From Mycteria americana (taxonomy: Eukaryota; Chordata; Aves; Ciconiiformes; Ciconiidae), in assembly GCF_035582795.1 (NCBI RefSeq), contig NC_134365.1:72149635-72213634 (forward strand): a stretch of 64,000 nucleotides of DNA, in the 5' to 3' direction. Position numbers and translations under genes: made by a program. Below are positions 1 through 12,479 of the stretch, in pieces (position 1 is the first letter of the stretch; the number at the start of each line of letters is the position of its first letter). The notes under the pieces were generated by a model, which did no database searches, had not been told where the DNA came from, and was given only the letters and a program-made list of their open reading frames with translations.

Positions 1-1547
1 TATTTTGGGTCAGCTCTAAATTAAAAATGCTCAATTTTTCTTTAACATTCTGAAAAGCTGAAACAAATTATTTCAGTTCAAATTGAAGGTGTCATTCAGA
101 TTGAAACAAAAAGGTTTTGTTTAGCTTCTTGACTTCCATTGACTTTGTCAAAGCTTAGAAATATTTAAAATACAAAGATAGTAAATTTGTAAGGAAAACC
201 AATTCTAGCTGAAAATTGGAATGTTTCTTTCATTTACTAGCTACCAGAACAAAATACTTCCAACTTGCTTTTCATACTTATTTTACTAAAAGTTGGCTGA
301 AATTGTCACACTCTTCTTGACCCAAATAAGCATTTTTTTGTTTTGTTTTATTTACAAATAACCTTTTCAGCTGTGAAATTTAGAAGGAAAAATGACCAGT
401 AAAGGTCACGTATGCATTCAGTAGCCTGGATACAACACACACAGAGTAAATATATGGATACTATGTATAGGTACATAGATTGTAAGGGTTTACGGATTAT
501 CAGTAAGCCTTGTGAAAGCTTAAAAACAAAAGGCATGTTTTCAAAGAAAATCTTCTGCCTAATATGCATGTAAAATGTAAATGAACACATATAAGCTTTA
601 TTATTATTCATAAGGAATTGCAGGAAGTAGTCATCAAACAAAATAGTTGCTTCAGGATGCAGGACTTGTTTAAAGTTCAAAAGAAATGGCTGTAAGTATT
701 GATGTTATACATCCATGGCTTTGTATCATGCCTACATGCTTCACTTTCTCTTATAAAATTTTTTGAAAATTTAGTATTTTTGAAAGATGCTAGAACGAAT
801 TTTCTTGTCTTCAGCCATAAACTGTGCCATATGGAATGGTACCAAGTCCTTGTAGCTCAACCAAGTAGCAGTTTCATGGGAGACCATCTCTAAGGAAGAC
901 AAATTTACCAGACAGTCCCTGGTTACTAGATCTACAAAGGCAGTTGATAGATAATTGACACTGAGCCAAATTTTCGCAAAGAGATACTTTTCTCGTATGA
1001 ACTTCTCAAAAGTTTATAGTGCCTTTAACATGCGACACTTATCAAGATTTTACAGCAAGGACTTCTAAAAGTTGGTAACCCAAGGCTGACTGGTGCTAGA
1101 TTCCTAGTGTGAAGGAGACTGATTTCCTTAGCTGTAGAGTTCTTATTCTCATTTTGCCCTATCACTTTTTGTTTGCCTTCCTCTGAAAAACCTGTTTCTT
1201 TGTGTTGGCATACTACAACTTAATGTATGAAATCTAAACATTTATTTTGCACTTATTTTCAGTAGCTTACTGTAACTTTGTTTGATCCGACCTTTGTCTT
1301 GGTTTTTCTTCTTTCACTTACATACAGTGTGCTTTCTTTTTACCCTATCTTTAATTTTATGTAAATAAATGTTTCATATTTCCTTAGGCTCTAAGACTGC
1401 TGATTGTTGCATAAGATCATATTACTGCTCAAGTGAAAAAATCTGTAAGAAAGCTCAGAGCCCAGAGCTGAGGAAAAGGCTGATTTCTTGCTTTTCTTTA
1501 GTTGCTACAAGCCTTGGTTATTGACAAAAGCTTCCTTGTATACAAAA
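1..1547. other. AT-rich non-coding stretch, no gene seen
   Basis: No reading frame longer than 110 codons, no recognised protein and no repeat I can name. The minus-strand frame at 348-680 has no family resemblance and is taken as chance. AATAAA-like hexamers (for example in 'gtaaataaatg' near 1362) occur, but in AT-rich DNA they mean little without a transcript. Confidence 0.6.
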
Positions 1548-1561
1548 GCACAAGGGGGCAG
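1548..1561 (+). promoter_or_regulatory. candidate CTCF binding motif
   Basis: The sequence GCACAAGGGGGCAG fits the CTCF core written CCASYAGRKGGCRS at 12 of 14 positions. It includes the whole AGGGGGCAG block, which is the most informative part. The mismatches are the first base and the Y position. The site lies 27 bp before the (TG)n tract. Occupancy is inferred from the motif only; in a bird this could mark an insulator or loop anchor, with the motif pointing toward higher coordinates. Confidence 0.4.
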
Positions 1562-1585
1562 CATTACATTAAAATAAATTGTTGC

Positions 1586-1587
<2 letters not shown>

Positions 1588-1616
<29 letters not shown>
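1588..1616. repeat. (TG)n microsatellite
   Basis: An uninterrupted alternating TG tract of 29 bp, about 14.5 units. Such tracts are length-polymorphic and can adopt Z-DNA. No gene lies beside it. Confidence 0.97.
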
Positions 1617-1619
<3 letters not shown>

Positions 1620-4600
1620 GAAGAATAATCAGCTAGGTAGTGCTAAGGTTGCAGAAAAAAATGTTGTTTGAGTTTGTTCAGACTGCCTTATTAGTTTACT
1701 TGTCCTGATGGCATTGGTAGGTTAGAGGAAAAAATTCTGAGGGCATGGGGAGTTTTATTTACTTTCTGTTGTGTGGCAGATCCTTCATACCTCTTCCTTT
1801 CCCTGCTTTTCCCTGTCAATAAATATTTATCTGTTTTTTAAGGACCAGCATAGTTTTTCAGAAGTCTTTCTTTCATGACTAGTTGGCATGAAAAACAACT
1901 CTTTGCTCCCTCATCGATATAGTACAGTGAATGCACTGTAGAGGATTTCTGCCAACCTTTGAAACTTTCAAAATTGATCATCAAGGACCCATTTGGAAAA
2001 AACCAGTTGAAATGGCCTGTTCTGTTGTGGTAACAATTATGTCAATGCAGTGAACAGACAGGCAGCTGGCTTCATGCAGAAATTCTTAAAAACTCATTTT
2101 TGGATGGAAATGCTTTGCTGTAGAAGGTTGACTTCAAGAAGCATGAATGTTTGTAACGACTTTGGAAGAATCTGGTCATGTCCAGAGTGTTCTGTATTGT
2201 TTTCCTGTCATTTATTACAAATTGATATTTTCCCAATTTTGAGTAATTAAAATCCCCAGTGTCTTTTTGTATGGAATTAATCATCTGAGCCACTTTCTAA
2301 AACCTGAATTCTGCTACTGTAGACTTGTCACTTTCAGTTTAAATTGACTGCAAAATCTGACATATCTTTGCAGGGTTGGGTCATTTTGATGGTATGCCCA
2401 AAGGATGTAATCTATTAATTTTTTTCCAGGAAGTGTAGTGCCAAGGGTTGCTAACAGAAGTGGCTCTATAATGATTCACGAACTCTGAAATATGAAAATG
2501 CATTGCCTGTATTTTGTATTTTTCAGCTCTACTTAGCTTTAGAAAAGAGCAGTTATACACTTAGTGACAAATCCTAATGCCACTTGAAAGTATAATATCA
2601 ATGACTAGGGAAGGGTGTCAGGATTTGATTGCAAAGACCTAACTCCAGCCATTATTTTTGGTTTCTTCTCTGGGGATGCAAATAATTTGCGTATTATTTG
2701 GCATAATCTGTTGGAAGTACTCCAGAGAGTATTCTCTGAATCCACTTGTGTGAATGACTACTTCCACCTGTGTTAACATGTCCACACTTCTTTCTCACAG
2801 TCTTTCATACAATTTACTTCTGAAAAGGAGAGTTAAAAAGACTCTTCCAGGGCCTGACTGTTGAGAGGCTGAGACCCCTCAACAGAGGCAAAGAGGTTGA
2901 TGGGATTCACTGCTTCCTGGGGCTGTCTCAGAAGATAAACAGAAGTTGATGCACAGCATATGTATTTGCACCTGTTTTAACTAATATTTTGCTCAGATGA
3001 AATGTAAAAAAGTGGTGCCTGGCTGTCAGCCCAATAAGTAACCAGTAATGCCATTAATCTTTGACAGTTGTCAGTCCTCCATGAAAGAAATTGACTGCTG
3101 CTTCCTTTCCATGCCAGAAAGGCCTAGGTAGTTTATAAAATGTGGACTTTAGGACTGAACTACAAAAAATGGGAAGGTTGGTAATAAAATTTTTTAAAAG
3201 TGATTTTTTTTTCTCTCAGTACACTCAGAATGTAAAATTATAAAAGAGGACCTTGTTTTAAGAAGGAAAATTTATAATAGTATCTTCAAGATAAAAAATA
3301 TTTGAGAGATAATTATAGGGTCTTTTGTTGCCTTTTTTTTTTTCTTTCATTAAGTGAAAAATACACATTTGTTTTGAAGTAAAAATGAAAAGGTCTGCCA
3401 CTCAGTTTGAATTCTGCCCCCATGTTTCTATTAAAAGTAATCCAAAGATGAACTTTGGGCTAAGAATTGGTTTTAATACTATTAAAATGTGTCCTTTCCT
3501 TCCGACAAAATTGCATCTTTGTGTTTCACTCTTTCAGCTGTGTTTTGGCCTGTTACTATGCTAAGTTTACTCTTATTTAAACGGAGTCTTTTTTTGTGAT
3601 TTTTGTGCTTGGCACCTGTGAGAGCCCTTCTCAGCTCTTTTTTCTTTTTCTCCTAACATATAAAATGCCATCTTCCCACCATTTTTTGAATCTAGTTATA
3701 TTGTCATAGCTATTTGTTCTTCATCCAAAAAACTGTAAAGAAGATGTTTTGGAGAATTTTTCTCTTCTTTCTACAAACAAAACATAATGATTAATGGCAT
3801 CTGCCCCTGATTTTTACATGGGTCAATAGGTGTTGGCGTTGTTTGAGTTTTTTAGTCATATGAGATCATCAAAGAGATACACATACCAATCATCTCTTTT
3901 TGTGGAGAAAAGGTATCTTACGAATCATATCTGCTTCTGTAAGACGTGGTTTATATATGTATGCTCCGGTATCTTCTACCTGGAGATTTGAACAGGAGTT
4001 TTATTTCTATCTCTCCGTCTCCCTTCTCCCCAAAAAGGCTTATTCTGATATGAAGCAGTTTATCAATTTAGCAACACGAGTCAGCACACACTTGGAGTCG
4101 TATTGCTTCTACAGCAGGCTCATCATTGATGAAATGCCCAGGACTTGTCTCCTTTTTCCATAACAACTTCCTATTGAAATACAGCTCTAGTTACCTATCC
4201 CAATAACTTCCATTTCCCACAGGACTTCCCTTAGATATTTAGGTATTTTAGAGATCACCTTCCTATAAACATAATCTTTCTCTCTATATAGCTCTCATTT
4301 TAATGGACATCATTCATTGTAGTCCAAAAATTACCTCTAGTGTCATTCAAATTTGGTGACTCCATATATTGTTGGCAGCTATTTCCACAAAGTATGAAGA
4401 ACTGTTAAATAACAGTTGCAGAGAGAATTATTTGTAGCAAAAGAAGGATTCTGCTTGTATTTTAAGTCTCATTTGATTCTTAATGATCTTTTTTATCATT
4501 AATTTTGATTGTTTTTCCACAATGTTTTCCTATGTTTGATCCAGGTAAAGTAGTATTCCTTCTACATCAGAGTAGTCTCTTTCCCATTCTGAGCTATTAA

Positions 4601-5198
4601 CCGATGTCAATAAGTAGGGTTAGGGAGTTAGCTTAAGATTTAGGATGCCATATCTACAGAATAAGACTCATACCAACTATTGAAAGTCCTTTGGCTATAC
4701 ATATGGAACAAAAGCTGAACAGCTGAAATTAAGGAGGAGTTCATTTGTTCAGTTTTGCCAACAAAAAGAATTTTGACTTTTTCACATTATTGGGGATCAG
4801 ATATCAACTTTTCTCTGGGACACTTCAACATACTGTAAGATTGGGATTTTCTGAAGGGCTGGGTTGGGCTACATTACTTCTAGCTCTAAAAATGAACTCG
4901 GCATCGAGGTTTAATTCACAGTTTGTTTCTTTGGCTTAGCTCTTCATTCCACGTAAACAAAATATGCTTAATAATGAATTTTAAAAACTCTACAGCCAGT
5001 ACCACTCATCCCCTGTTTATTGATCAATTTATATCTCTCATAGGCTGAAGGAAAAGGCGATGGCACTTCACACTGTCTAGACTCAGAAAATACTGCAATA
5101 TTAAGGTGAAGCAGCTCATAAAAATCTTTAAAGTAGGGTGGCTAAAGAGTAAGTGAATCATGCAAAAGTGAAAAATAATGTATCCTTCTTCATCCTGT
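1617..5198. other. AT-rich non-coding stretch
   Basis: Spacer with many poly-T and poly-A runs (for example 3337-3351). No splice-bounded frame, no recognised repeat and no RNA gene were found. The frames at 2050-2293 (both strands) and 3900-4163 have no family resemblance. Confidence 0.6.
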
Positions 5199-5810
5199 TC
5201 ATCCTGAAGGTCCTTCAGCTTCAACATACTCCATCTTTTCTGTGTCTATCATGCAATATAAACCTTTCACAATAAGCATTTTCATAAATCTGAATAAACA
5301 ACAACAAAAAAGCCTCCTCCCTCCCAACGCCTCCTGAAGTGTTGAGAACTTTCTGAAGTTATCACTGTAGGAGGTAGTGAGCAGGCAGATCTTTGCAGGT
5401 TTCTGCAAATGCCAAGGGGAAAGCGCTGGCTCAGAGACACTCCCTCCTGCTGGCCTCAGAGCTGTGATGCTCTCCACCTCTGGAGCGGGCCGAGCACTCG
5501 GGCCAAATGCCTCACTCTGGTATAACTTTCTATTCATTTTTATTGCCAATCTGGTCGTCTGGTTTGCCCTCATTCTCCCCCTTTGTCAAATAAGATATTG
5601 CTATCCTGCTTTGTGACAAAACCTAAAATGCATGTTCTTCCTTGCTTGCAGTGGCTGAGAGCTAACATTGTTTTCCCTGGCACACACCCTCCCTGCAGCC
5701 TGCGTTCACCATGCGCAAGGCCAGAGCCAGATGCTCTTTGAGCAATTCCAGAGAAGTTATCGACTGCTGAGAAAGCATCACTGCATGGTGTAGTATAACA
5801 CATTTATTTC
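5199..5810. other. locally GC-richer patch with overlapping open frames
   Basis: Three frames of 77-124 codons overlap on both strands (5199-5573 minus, 5377-5616 plus, 5570-5803 minus). Composition explains this: the stretch is richer in GC than its surroundings and so poor in stop codons. None of the translations resembles a family I know. A small group of CpGs sits around 5420-5505. It could be an old repeat or a weak regulatory element; I cannot say which. Confidence 0.35.
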
Positions 5811-6914
5811 TTAACACCCATGTTATACATAAACTAATGTTATTGATAAATTAGGAAACACTTTTTTTCCTTTATTTTCCTTTTGCAAGTGGCATGACAT
5901 AGCATTCTGAAGTGAGTGTCCAAAGACTACTTAAACTTTACATGTGATTTGCAGGCAGCTTTTCTAATTTTATTGTATTTTTGTGGAGAAATTTTATTAT
6001 AAATAGACTTATTCTCTAACTAAAAAAAAAAAAAACAAACCAAAAAAGATAACTGTCTGGTGTTCAGTAAGGTTGGTGATGTAAAGGAAGAGTAAATAGC
6101 ATTTGCCTTATGTCTATAACTGAGAAGAGAGCTAAAGAAGTGATCCATTATTCAAAGATGCTGCCCTTTGCAATTCCCATTGACTTTGGGCTACATATCC
6201 AGGTACTTAAGTGAGATAAACTCTTAACATGCAAATCTAGAAGTGATTTTTTTTTTTAGGCATAGGCTTCCAATTTTTTCCCGCAGATTTCTCTCTTCAA
6301 ATTTTCACTTTCTTTTTTAATTGTTTGTTTTTGCTGAACTTAACCAGATCTTAAAATCTTAATATATTATTTTGTTACACTTTTTTTCTTTTCAAATTAA
6401 TGAGTATACTGGCTAGATAATTTCCTCAGGTTCTTTCAACTTCTGTAGTAGGCACAAGTGTTAGGACAAAATGGATAATATTGTTCTGTGTTACATTAAT
6501 TTTATTCAATCTTCTAACTAATGGAAAAAGGGTGATCTTCTAATGAATAGAGAAAGGTTGATTTGTATAAACTTATATGTTCCTTAGGGGTTTTAAGAGA
6601 AGCCAGTGGGCTATACATCTGTCTTTAAATGCATAGGCATTTTTGACTTGTGTGTATTGTTCAACTGTATAAAACAAGTTTCTGATCTAGAAAGACATTA
6701 TGGTTCAAACATGTAGAAAAGATTTCCTTAATAATCTAGGAAAGACCTTCCTCAGCCCAGGCTGAGTGAGCTGACCACCTTTGCTAGCACTCCTCACTGC
6801 AACACAGGCATGGGTTATATGCGGAATCTTCTTTTCTGACTCCAGGTCCAAGAGCGGAGACATGCCTAAGGGCTTGTGTCTTCAGAATTAAGACCCCTCT
6901 TCACCGGCACATTT
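5811..6914. other. AT-rich non-coding stretch
   Basis: Spacer with an A-run at 6021-6034 and a T-run at 6248-6257. Around 6172-6190 there is a short piece reading like 'cccattgactttggg', which recalls ancient amniote repeats containing 'ccattgacttcaatggg', but it is too short to call. No gene was seen. Confidence 0.5.
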
Positions 6915-7085
6915 ACAGTGTAAGCTTGGGCAGGGCACTGAGCCTCTTTTTGCTTTGTTTCCCCATGTGTAAAAATGGATAAAGCTTCCTTCAGAGGATG
7001 ATATCAAATGCTTCATGAAGATGAGACAGTTCTGTAAAACATTCTGGTACTACAGAAATGGACGTTATACAAGTAAATAAAAATA
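6915..7085 (+). mobile_element. MIR-type SINE fragment
   Basis: The stretch follows the MIR core in order. It has the 'agcttgggcagggcactgagcct' block (family: gaccttgggcaagtcacttaacct), then a 'tttccccatgtgtaaaaatgg' block (family: tttccccatctgtaaaatgg), and later a degenerate 3' part ending near 'caagtaaataaaa'. MIR-type SINEs are tRNA-derived, ancient and shared by amniotes; all copies are inactive. The alignment is from memory of the family pattern, so the ends are approximate. Confidence 0.7.
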
Positions 7086-8564
7086 GTTTTTTACCTGAAC
7101 TGAAGAGGGAAGGAGATAAGGGAGCATGAGTAAGGAAGGCAGACATCCAATTTATCATAAGAACACAGAAAGCTCTCAATATATAAGATGGGAACAACTA
7201 AGAGAAGGAAAGATCTCTCCCTTCTCCCATCCCTGAAATCTGCATGGCCTATGTACAGGAATACTAGTTTCTTTCCCTCTCTCCTTTTCTAAGTTTAAGA
7301 AGAAAACTCTCTACTTTCCTCAAAAGGGAATATCTCCAGTTCCTCTGCATTCCCCTCTCTTTGGCCACAGACATTACTGGACTTATTCCATTAATGGAAA
7401 ACATGTTTCGGGAAGTTGATGTTGCTCAAGTGTGTCAGTCCCCTGCACTAGACCCTTAAAAGCAAGGAATTACCAGATTCAGAGACACCTCTTTAGCCTC
7501 CCCTCACACCCACACAGCATGTCTCTATTGACAGTGACAGATACTGCATCTTAATAGGGAACCCACTTCAGCCTCCAGCAGAGAAGGAAGCACTCTACTC
7601 ATTAATCTCCCTCACAGTATAGTATGAACCCTTATTTACAGCCTCAGCAACATTAGCAAGCGTTCTGTGTTGACATATGCACACAGGTTAGGCATGTCAG
7701 ACAGTATGAGCTTCTGGGGGAAGCTGATGTTTTAATGAAGGGTTTGCCTCCTCCCCATCAGAGGAAAGCACTGCCTGCTCTACCACTCACCATCTGTAAA
7801 GTAGCATCCCAATGGCATTCCTCATCAATCCAAACCCACATCTCTAAAACAAAATATGAAGGTGTTTTGGTGAAAGGCTTCAATCAGCCAGGCCTCAATG
7901 TTTCAAGCCATGTCTACTTGCAGAAAAAGGTCTTATTTCCACAATGATGGGCAAGATGTGAAAACCTGGAAAAAGAATAAATGTCTATCCAAAGTGTCCT
8001 ACATTTCTGTGGTGTTTAGATATATGATCTATGTTTGGGCCCTTCCACTTATGTTTGATGGGAAGCATTGTTTTGCACCACCCAGCAAGAAAGAAAAAAA
8101 AAAACACTTAAAATAATCTCAGAAGTTTGTATGAATCGGTCTATTGTCTAATGAAAATCTGATCTGGGCAAAACCAGTGCCAAGTCCTGAATGTTCTGCA
8201 GCCGAAAGACTGAACTTTGAAACCATTATGTGGAAGATGTACTCTGAAAATCGGATAAACAAATAGCTTTGTGTTTTTACCACCTACATTTCAGAGTATG
8301 TAGTGCTAGGAAATGTCTAGGTGTTAGTTGCAAGCTTATAATATGCTAAAAATGTAATACTGTCAATACTACAAAAGGGCTTGTTTGTTTTGAGCTAGTT
8401 ATCTATACTACGGATTAAGAATCAGTTATTTTGGTAGGGCTTAAAGAAAATTGAGTGATGCTCTGGAAAAGAAAAGTAAAGTTTAATTTAAAAACAAATA
8501 CTGATTACAATATTAGAGCGATACTGTACTCTTGAAATATGATGCTAGCACTTGAAATCAAAGG
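7086..8564. other. non-coding stretch
   Basis: Spacer with no recognised gene or repeat. The overlapping plus-strand frames at 7735-7947 and 7898-8116 end in a lysine-rich tail that comes from an A-run at 8094-8104, and are taken as chance. Confidence 0.55.
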
Positions 8565-8678
8565 AGCAGTGTGGCTGGTGCATGAGACTTGGACAGAGAT
8601 TAGTGAGAGTTAGATTTTGTTTCTGGCATTTACTGCCAGTAACTTCCTGTCTGTCTCTAAGAATTTCTCTGCATCGCC
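8565..8678 (+). mobile_element. probable 5' half of a MIR-type SINE
   Basis: The order 'gcagtgtggctggtgcatgagacttggac', then 'gttagattttgtttctggcattt', then 'taacttcctgtctgtctctaagaatttctctgcat' matches the 5' half of amniote MIRs (cagtgtggcctagtggatagagcactggactggg ... gttctattcccagctctgccac ... gtgaccttgggcaagtc). It is strongly diverged and the 3' half is not visible. Chance resemblance is possible. Confidence 0.45.
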
Positions 8679-10939
8679 TTCTCCCTCCTGCCTGAGCTCC
8701 ATGCTCCCAGGAACAGGAACTGCCGGTACTTGCTTTTTGGTACAGAGCCACTCACAAGAGAGCCTCACCTTTGGCGGGGTCTGCTACTTGCTATGATGCC
8801 TCTAGGAGCATGTCTATGCAAATGTGCCAATTTGCGGTGGATTCATACTGTCAGAGTACGTCTCTAACATGATTTTCCTGCTACAGCTTCCTAGAGCTCA
8901 TCAAGACTGGTGAGTTTGGAGGGTGAGGCAAAGACCTTTGGTCTGTCTGAATGCCTCTGTGTAAAAGCACCTGGAGATATTCTGGCACCTGAAGGAGAAC
9001 TGGATGAGGTATACCTCGGAGAGTTGTACAGGTGAGTGGTTGGCCAGACGACACTCTTCTGTCTGTGTTCTCACATTAACTACAGGAACTACAAAGGACA
9101 TCTGAGTTGCTTGATTCCCCTATATTATGTTCTATCTTGCCAATAATACTGACTAGTTAAGTTCTTCTAGGAATAAATAGTATTAGTTTCTTTTACAGGA
9201 TGGGGACAGACCTGTGTGAAATTGGGAAGTAACCTGTATGTCAGGTTTACATTTAGGGCTATATATTCCGAACCCATGACTCTTGGCCTTGCTATGTTTT
9301 ATATTAACCCATTTAATTTAATCCAGACAGGTCTCTATCTCCTTCTGTGAAATTCACTTGACCCTTCCTTGCTCACCCATATAAATTCCAGTATAGATTT
9401 TTTGAGGGATATCATCTGAAATGTTTTATTCATGGTACAAAATCATACATTAGTATCACAGTGTCTGATCCTTTGAATAATGATTGCTTGAAAACATGCT
9501 TTTTATCTGATCAAATGCTTAGCAACTCCTTATTGGACATGAGTCATGGGCCATTAGCTACCAGATAGGGGACATCCCTTAAAATGTAGGAGGATAGTCA
9601 CCCTAACTTCAAATTTGTCTTAAGTATTCTCTAATATTTTAGTAGCTGTGTTAGGGTTACCTGCTGTGCTTAACAGCGTTAATCTATGTTCTGATAGCTG
9701 TCATGGAATAAAACCAAGATTTATCAATAGTCTCAATTAACAAGCAGTAACAAACTGACTCAGGGGCACACTAGTTTGCCACGTTTGCTTGTATGTCCCT
9801 GTAATTTTTCTGAAAACACTCACTACAATGAGATGTATGAAAGCAGATTTTGAAGAATGTGCCTAGCGAAGGGTCTGGAGGAGACGCTGGGTTTTCAGAT
9901 AAGCCAAGCACTCCTTGCATAATGGACATAAACCACGCACGAGGTGTTGCTGCCATAGCCCCTCTTGCCGACAGAGGCTGTTTGGAATTCAGTTCCTTTG
10001 CCTTCACCACAACTGTAGATGGTAGTGAGTGGTATCAGGTACTTTGCAGGGAAGGATTAATCAGATGCGAAAGTCACAGAGATTGCTATCATCGGTATTT
10101 AACAAGACTCCAATATTAGGGAGAAAAATAATGCGCTTGGCTCATGGGTTGCTCTTTAGCTGTAAATTTCCAAGCATTTTTTTAAAAAATGGTGATCATT
10201 ACTATCTTACTCTTCAGAGTGCCAAAAGAAAGTGAGATGCTTACTTCTATTCTGATAACATTACAATGAGTTAAAGATCCTGGAAAGAACAGAAATCCCC
10301 AAACGGACTGTGCCACATTGCCAACGAGTCTTCCTTCCAAGGACCCTGTGGCAATGAGTAAGCTCTTGAGATGTTGAGGAATAGGAGAGGAATAAAGTAG
10401 TACAGCCACAGTGCTGTGGAGTTTGGGCAGGATGATAGTCCTTGGGGCACCGCAGGGAGGGATCTACAAAATGGAGCAAGTCTGCTTTGCGTTTTTGAAG
10501 GCCTTCAAGACATTCAAGCTAGCTTCAAAGCCATGCCAACATGCAAATAAACATATAAACTTTTTTTCTCAGCTTCTTAGATGGATTTTGCAAACTGTGC
10601 TTGAGACCTTTACTGCCAGGGCCCCTTTATCTTCAGTGCCAGACAGTACCTTATACTAAGAAACCAGCTGGTAGCTCATTTGGCTGAATGTATACTGCAT
10701 TTGCAGTGTTGAGAAACCCTTTCAGAGGCCTATTGTGCTGTTTGAGTAATCCTGAAGGGGTACCTCCAACCCTGAGAGTAGCCCTATCCTATTCTTGGGG
10801 CAAAACACCGTATTGTCTGCTACCCTTAGCCCACAGGTCTTGTGGTCTATATCCAGGGGCCTGGACTGTGGTAGAAAGGACTTATCTAAGGTGATGCAGA
10901 TCCTTGTGGCAGAGCTGGACGCAGACCCCAAGCAACTTC
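8679..10939. other. non-coding stretch
   Basis: Spacer with slightly higher GC between 9840 and 10935. Several 65-90 codon frames overlap on both strands between 9771 and 10931, the pattern expected of chance frames in stop-poor DNA. A short perfect inverted repeat CCACAG-TG-CTGTGG lies near 10404-10417. No family resemblance was found. Confidence 0.5.
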
Positions 10940-11195
10940 TGTCCTGGTTTCAGCTGGGATAGAGTTAAGTTTCTTCGTAGTAGCCGATATAGTGCTGTGT
11001 TTTGGTTTTAGTATGAGAATAATGTTGATAGCACACTGATGTTCTAGTTGTTGCTAAGTAATGTTTACACTAGTCAAGGACTTTTCAGCTTCCCATGCTC
11101 TGCCAGGGGCACAAGAAGCTGGGAGGGGGCACAGCCAAGATAGTCGATCCAAACTGGCCAAAGGGCTATTCCATACCATAAGGCGTCATGATCAG

Positions 11196-11203
11196 TATAT
11201 AAA
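11196..11203 (+). promoter_or_regulatory. TATA box of the solo LTR
   Basis: TATATAAA lies about 257 bp into the LTR, in the context 'cagtatataaactgggg'. This is the expected place for the U3 promoter of an ERVL-type LTR. If still active, it would drive transcription rightward into the region from 11.55 kb. Activity is not shown. Confidence 0.6.
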
Positions 11204-11353
11204 CTGGGGGGAGTTGGCTGGGGGGGTGGCGATCACTGCTTGGGGAGTGGCTGGGCGTCAGTCGGTAGATGGTGAGCGGTTGCATCACTCCCCCCCCCCG
11301 GGTTTTGTTCCTGTCTCTCTCTCTCTCTAGTTATGTTCTTTTTCATTACAATC

Positions 11354-11401
<48 letters not shown>
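11354..11401. repeat. (ATT)n microsatellite inside the LTR
   Basis: A perfect run of 16 TAT/ATT units (48 bp) between the CT tract and the ATTAAA signal of the LTR. It accounts for the poly-tyrosine in the plus-strand frame here, which is not a gene. Its length is probably polymorphic. Confidence 0.97.
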
Positions 11402-11403
<2 letters not shown>

Positions 11404-11410
11404 TTCAATT

Positions 11411-11416
11411 ATTAAA
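11411..11416 (+). terminator. polyadenylation signal of the LTR
   Basis: ATTAAA, a common variant of AATAAA, lies just after the (ATT)n tract and about 136 bp before the LTR's end. A T-rich stretch follows ('gagttttcttacttgtgcttttc'), as expected for a poly(A) site defining the R/U5 border. Confidence 0.5.
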
Positions 11417-11547
11417 CTGTTCTTATCTCAGCCCATGAGTTTTCTTACTTGTGCTTTTCAGATTCTCTCCCCCATCCCACTGGGAGCGGGGAGGGTGAGC
11501 GAGTGGCTGCGTGGTGCTTAGTTGCCGACTGGGGTTAAAACACAACA

Positions 11548-12479
11548 ACTTGACATCTGGGGCTGTGCCTTCCTCAGAGTTGTCCCTGGAGAAGACAATG
11601 GCCATGTTAGGTATGTCTGGCTAGTTAATCTCTTCTAAAACTAGTACTGAAAGAAAGGTAAAAGCAGTGATTACAGTGAGCCAGTCAGGTTATGAAAAAT
11701 ATACTCCTAAAAATCATATTCAACTGTTAAACTGCCCAGCCTTGATTAAACTGTTTTTCTTTGTCATGCTCCCCTCACACACCCAGTTTCCTGCAACTTC
11801 TGCACCCTTACTTGTGTTATGTTAAAAAAAGAAATCATGTTATATTAGCTAGTACGATATCATGCTTCTTCTATGGGACGTGAGCTTTTTCATTTGCTGC
11901 ATAATAACTCATCCATCATTGAGGTTTCTCAGCACTTCCAGGGGTAGAATATCAGTCCTTTGCTGTTTTAGTTCTACAAATGCACATACACATGCTCTTT
12001 CAGACACACACACACACAAAAAATGCACTTATTTACTGGCTCACTCCGAAGGACAACGTGTTTGTGGGTTTTGGTTTCATAATTTTCATCTTCTGGTGTT
12101 GGTAGGAGATGCAAGGTGAAAGAAGCGTGGACATGAGCACAGCATTTGGCGTCCTCCCTGCCTCCCAGCGTGCGAGCTCCAGAATCTGCTGTTAAACACT
12201 GCAGAAGTTACAGAAAAGGGAATTGGCTCTGCCACCTCAGAACCAGCACAGGATTTGTAAGACAAGCCTTAGTATCTGTGGAAAAAATACCTAGGAGAAG
12301 TACTTGGATACTGACAGCTTGTCTCTAGTCAGCATCCCACAGCAAAGAATTATTACGTCTTATGATTATTTTTTATTTACATACACATCAAACTGACAAA
12401 ATGAGGTTTATGCTTTCTCCACTTTTTAGTTTCCAGCTGACTATCATTTTCTTTTAAGATTAAATAAGTAATTTATTGA
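11548..12479. other. non-coding stretch
   Basis: Spacer between the LTR and the motif-dense block. It holds a short CA tract at about 12004-12018. No gene was recognised; the frames at 11862-12119 and 12146-12328 show no family pattern. Confidence 0.5.

Larger units (their letters stand above)
10940..11547 (+). mobile_element. solo LTR of an avian endogenous retrovirus (ERVL/TguLTR5-like)
   Basis: The element starts TGTCCTGGTTTCAGCTGGGATAG and ends in 'ggttaaaacacaaca', so it has TG...CA termini and is about 608 bp long. The flanks are 'acttc' before and 'acttg' after, an imperfect 5-bp target-site duplication. Inside, in order, are a U3-like part, a TATA box (11196-11203), a C-run, a CT tract, an (ATT)16 microsatellite and an ATTAAA signal (11411-11416). 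The sequence is the type I know as abundant in neoavian birds. No gag, pol or env is attached on either side, so it is most likely a solo LTR left by recombination between the two LTRs of a provirus. The subfamily name is from memory. Confidence 0.88.

Noticed and set aside
11333..11521. Plus-strand frame with a long tyrosine run
   Set aside because: It is the translation of the (ATT)n microsatellite inside the solo LTR.
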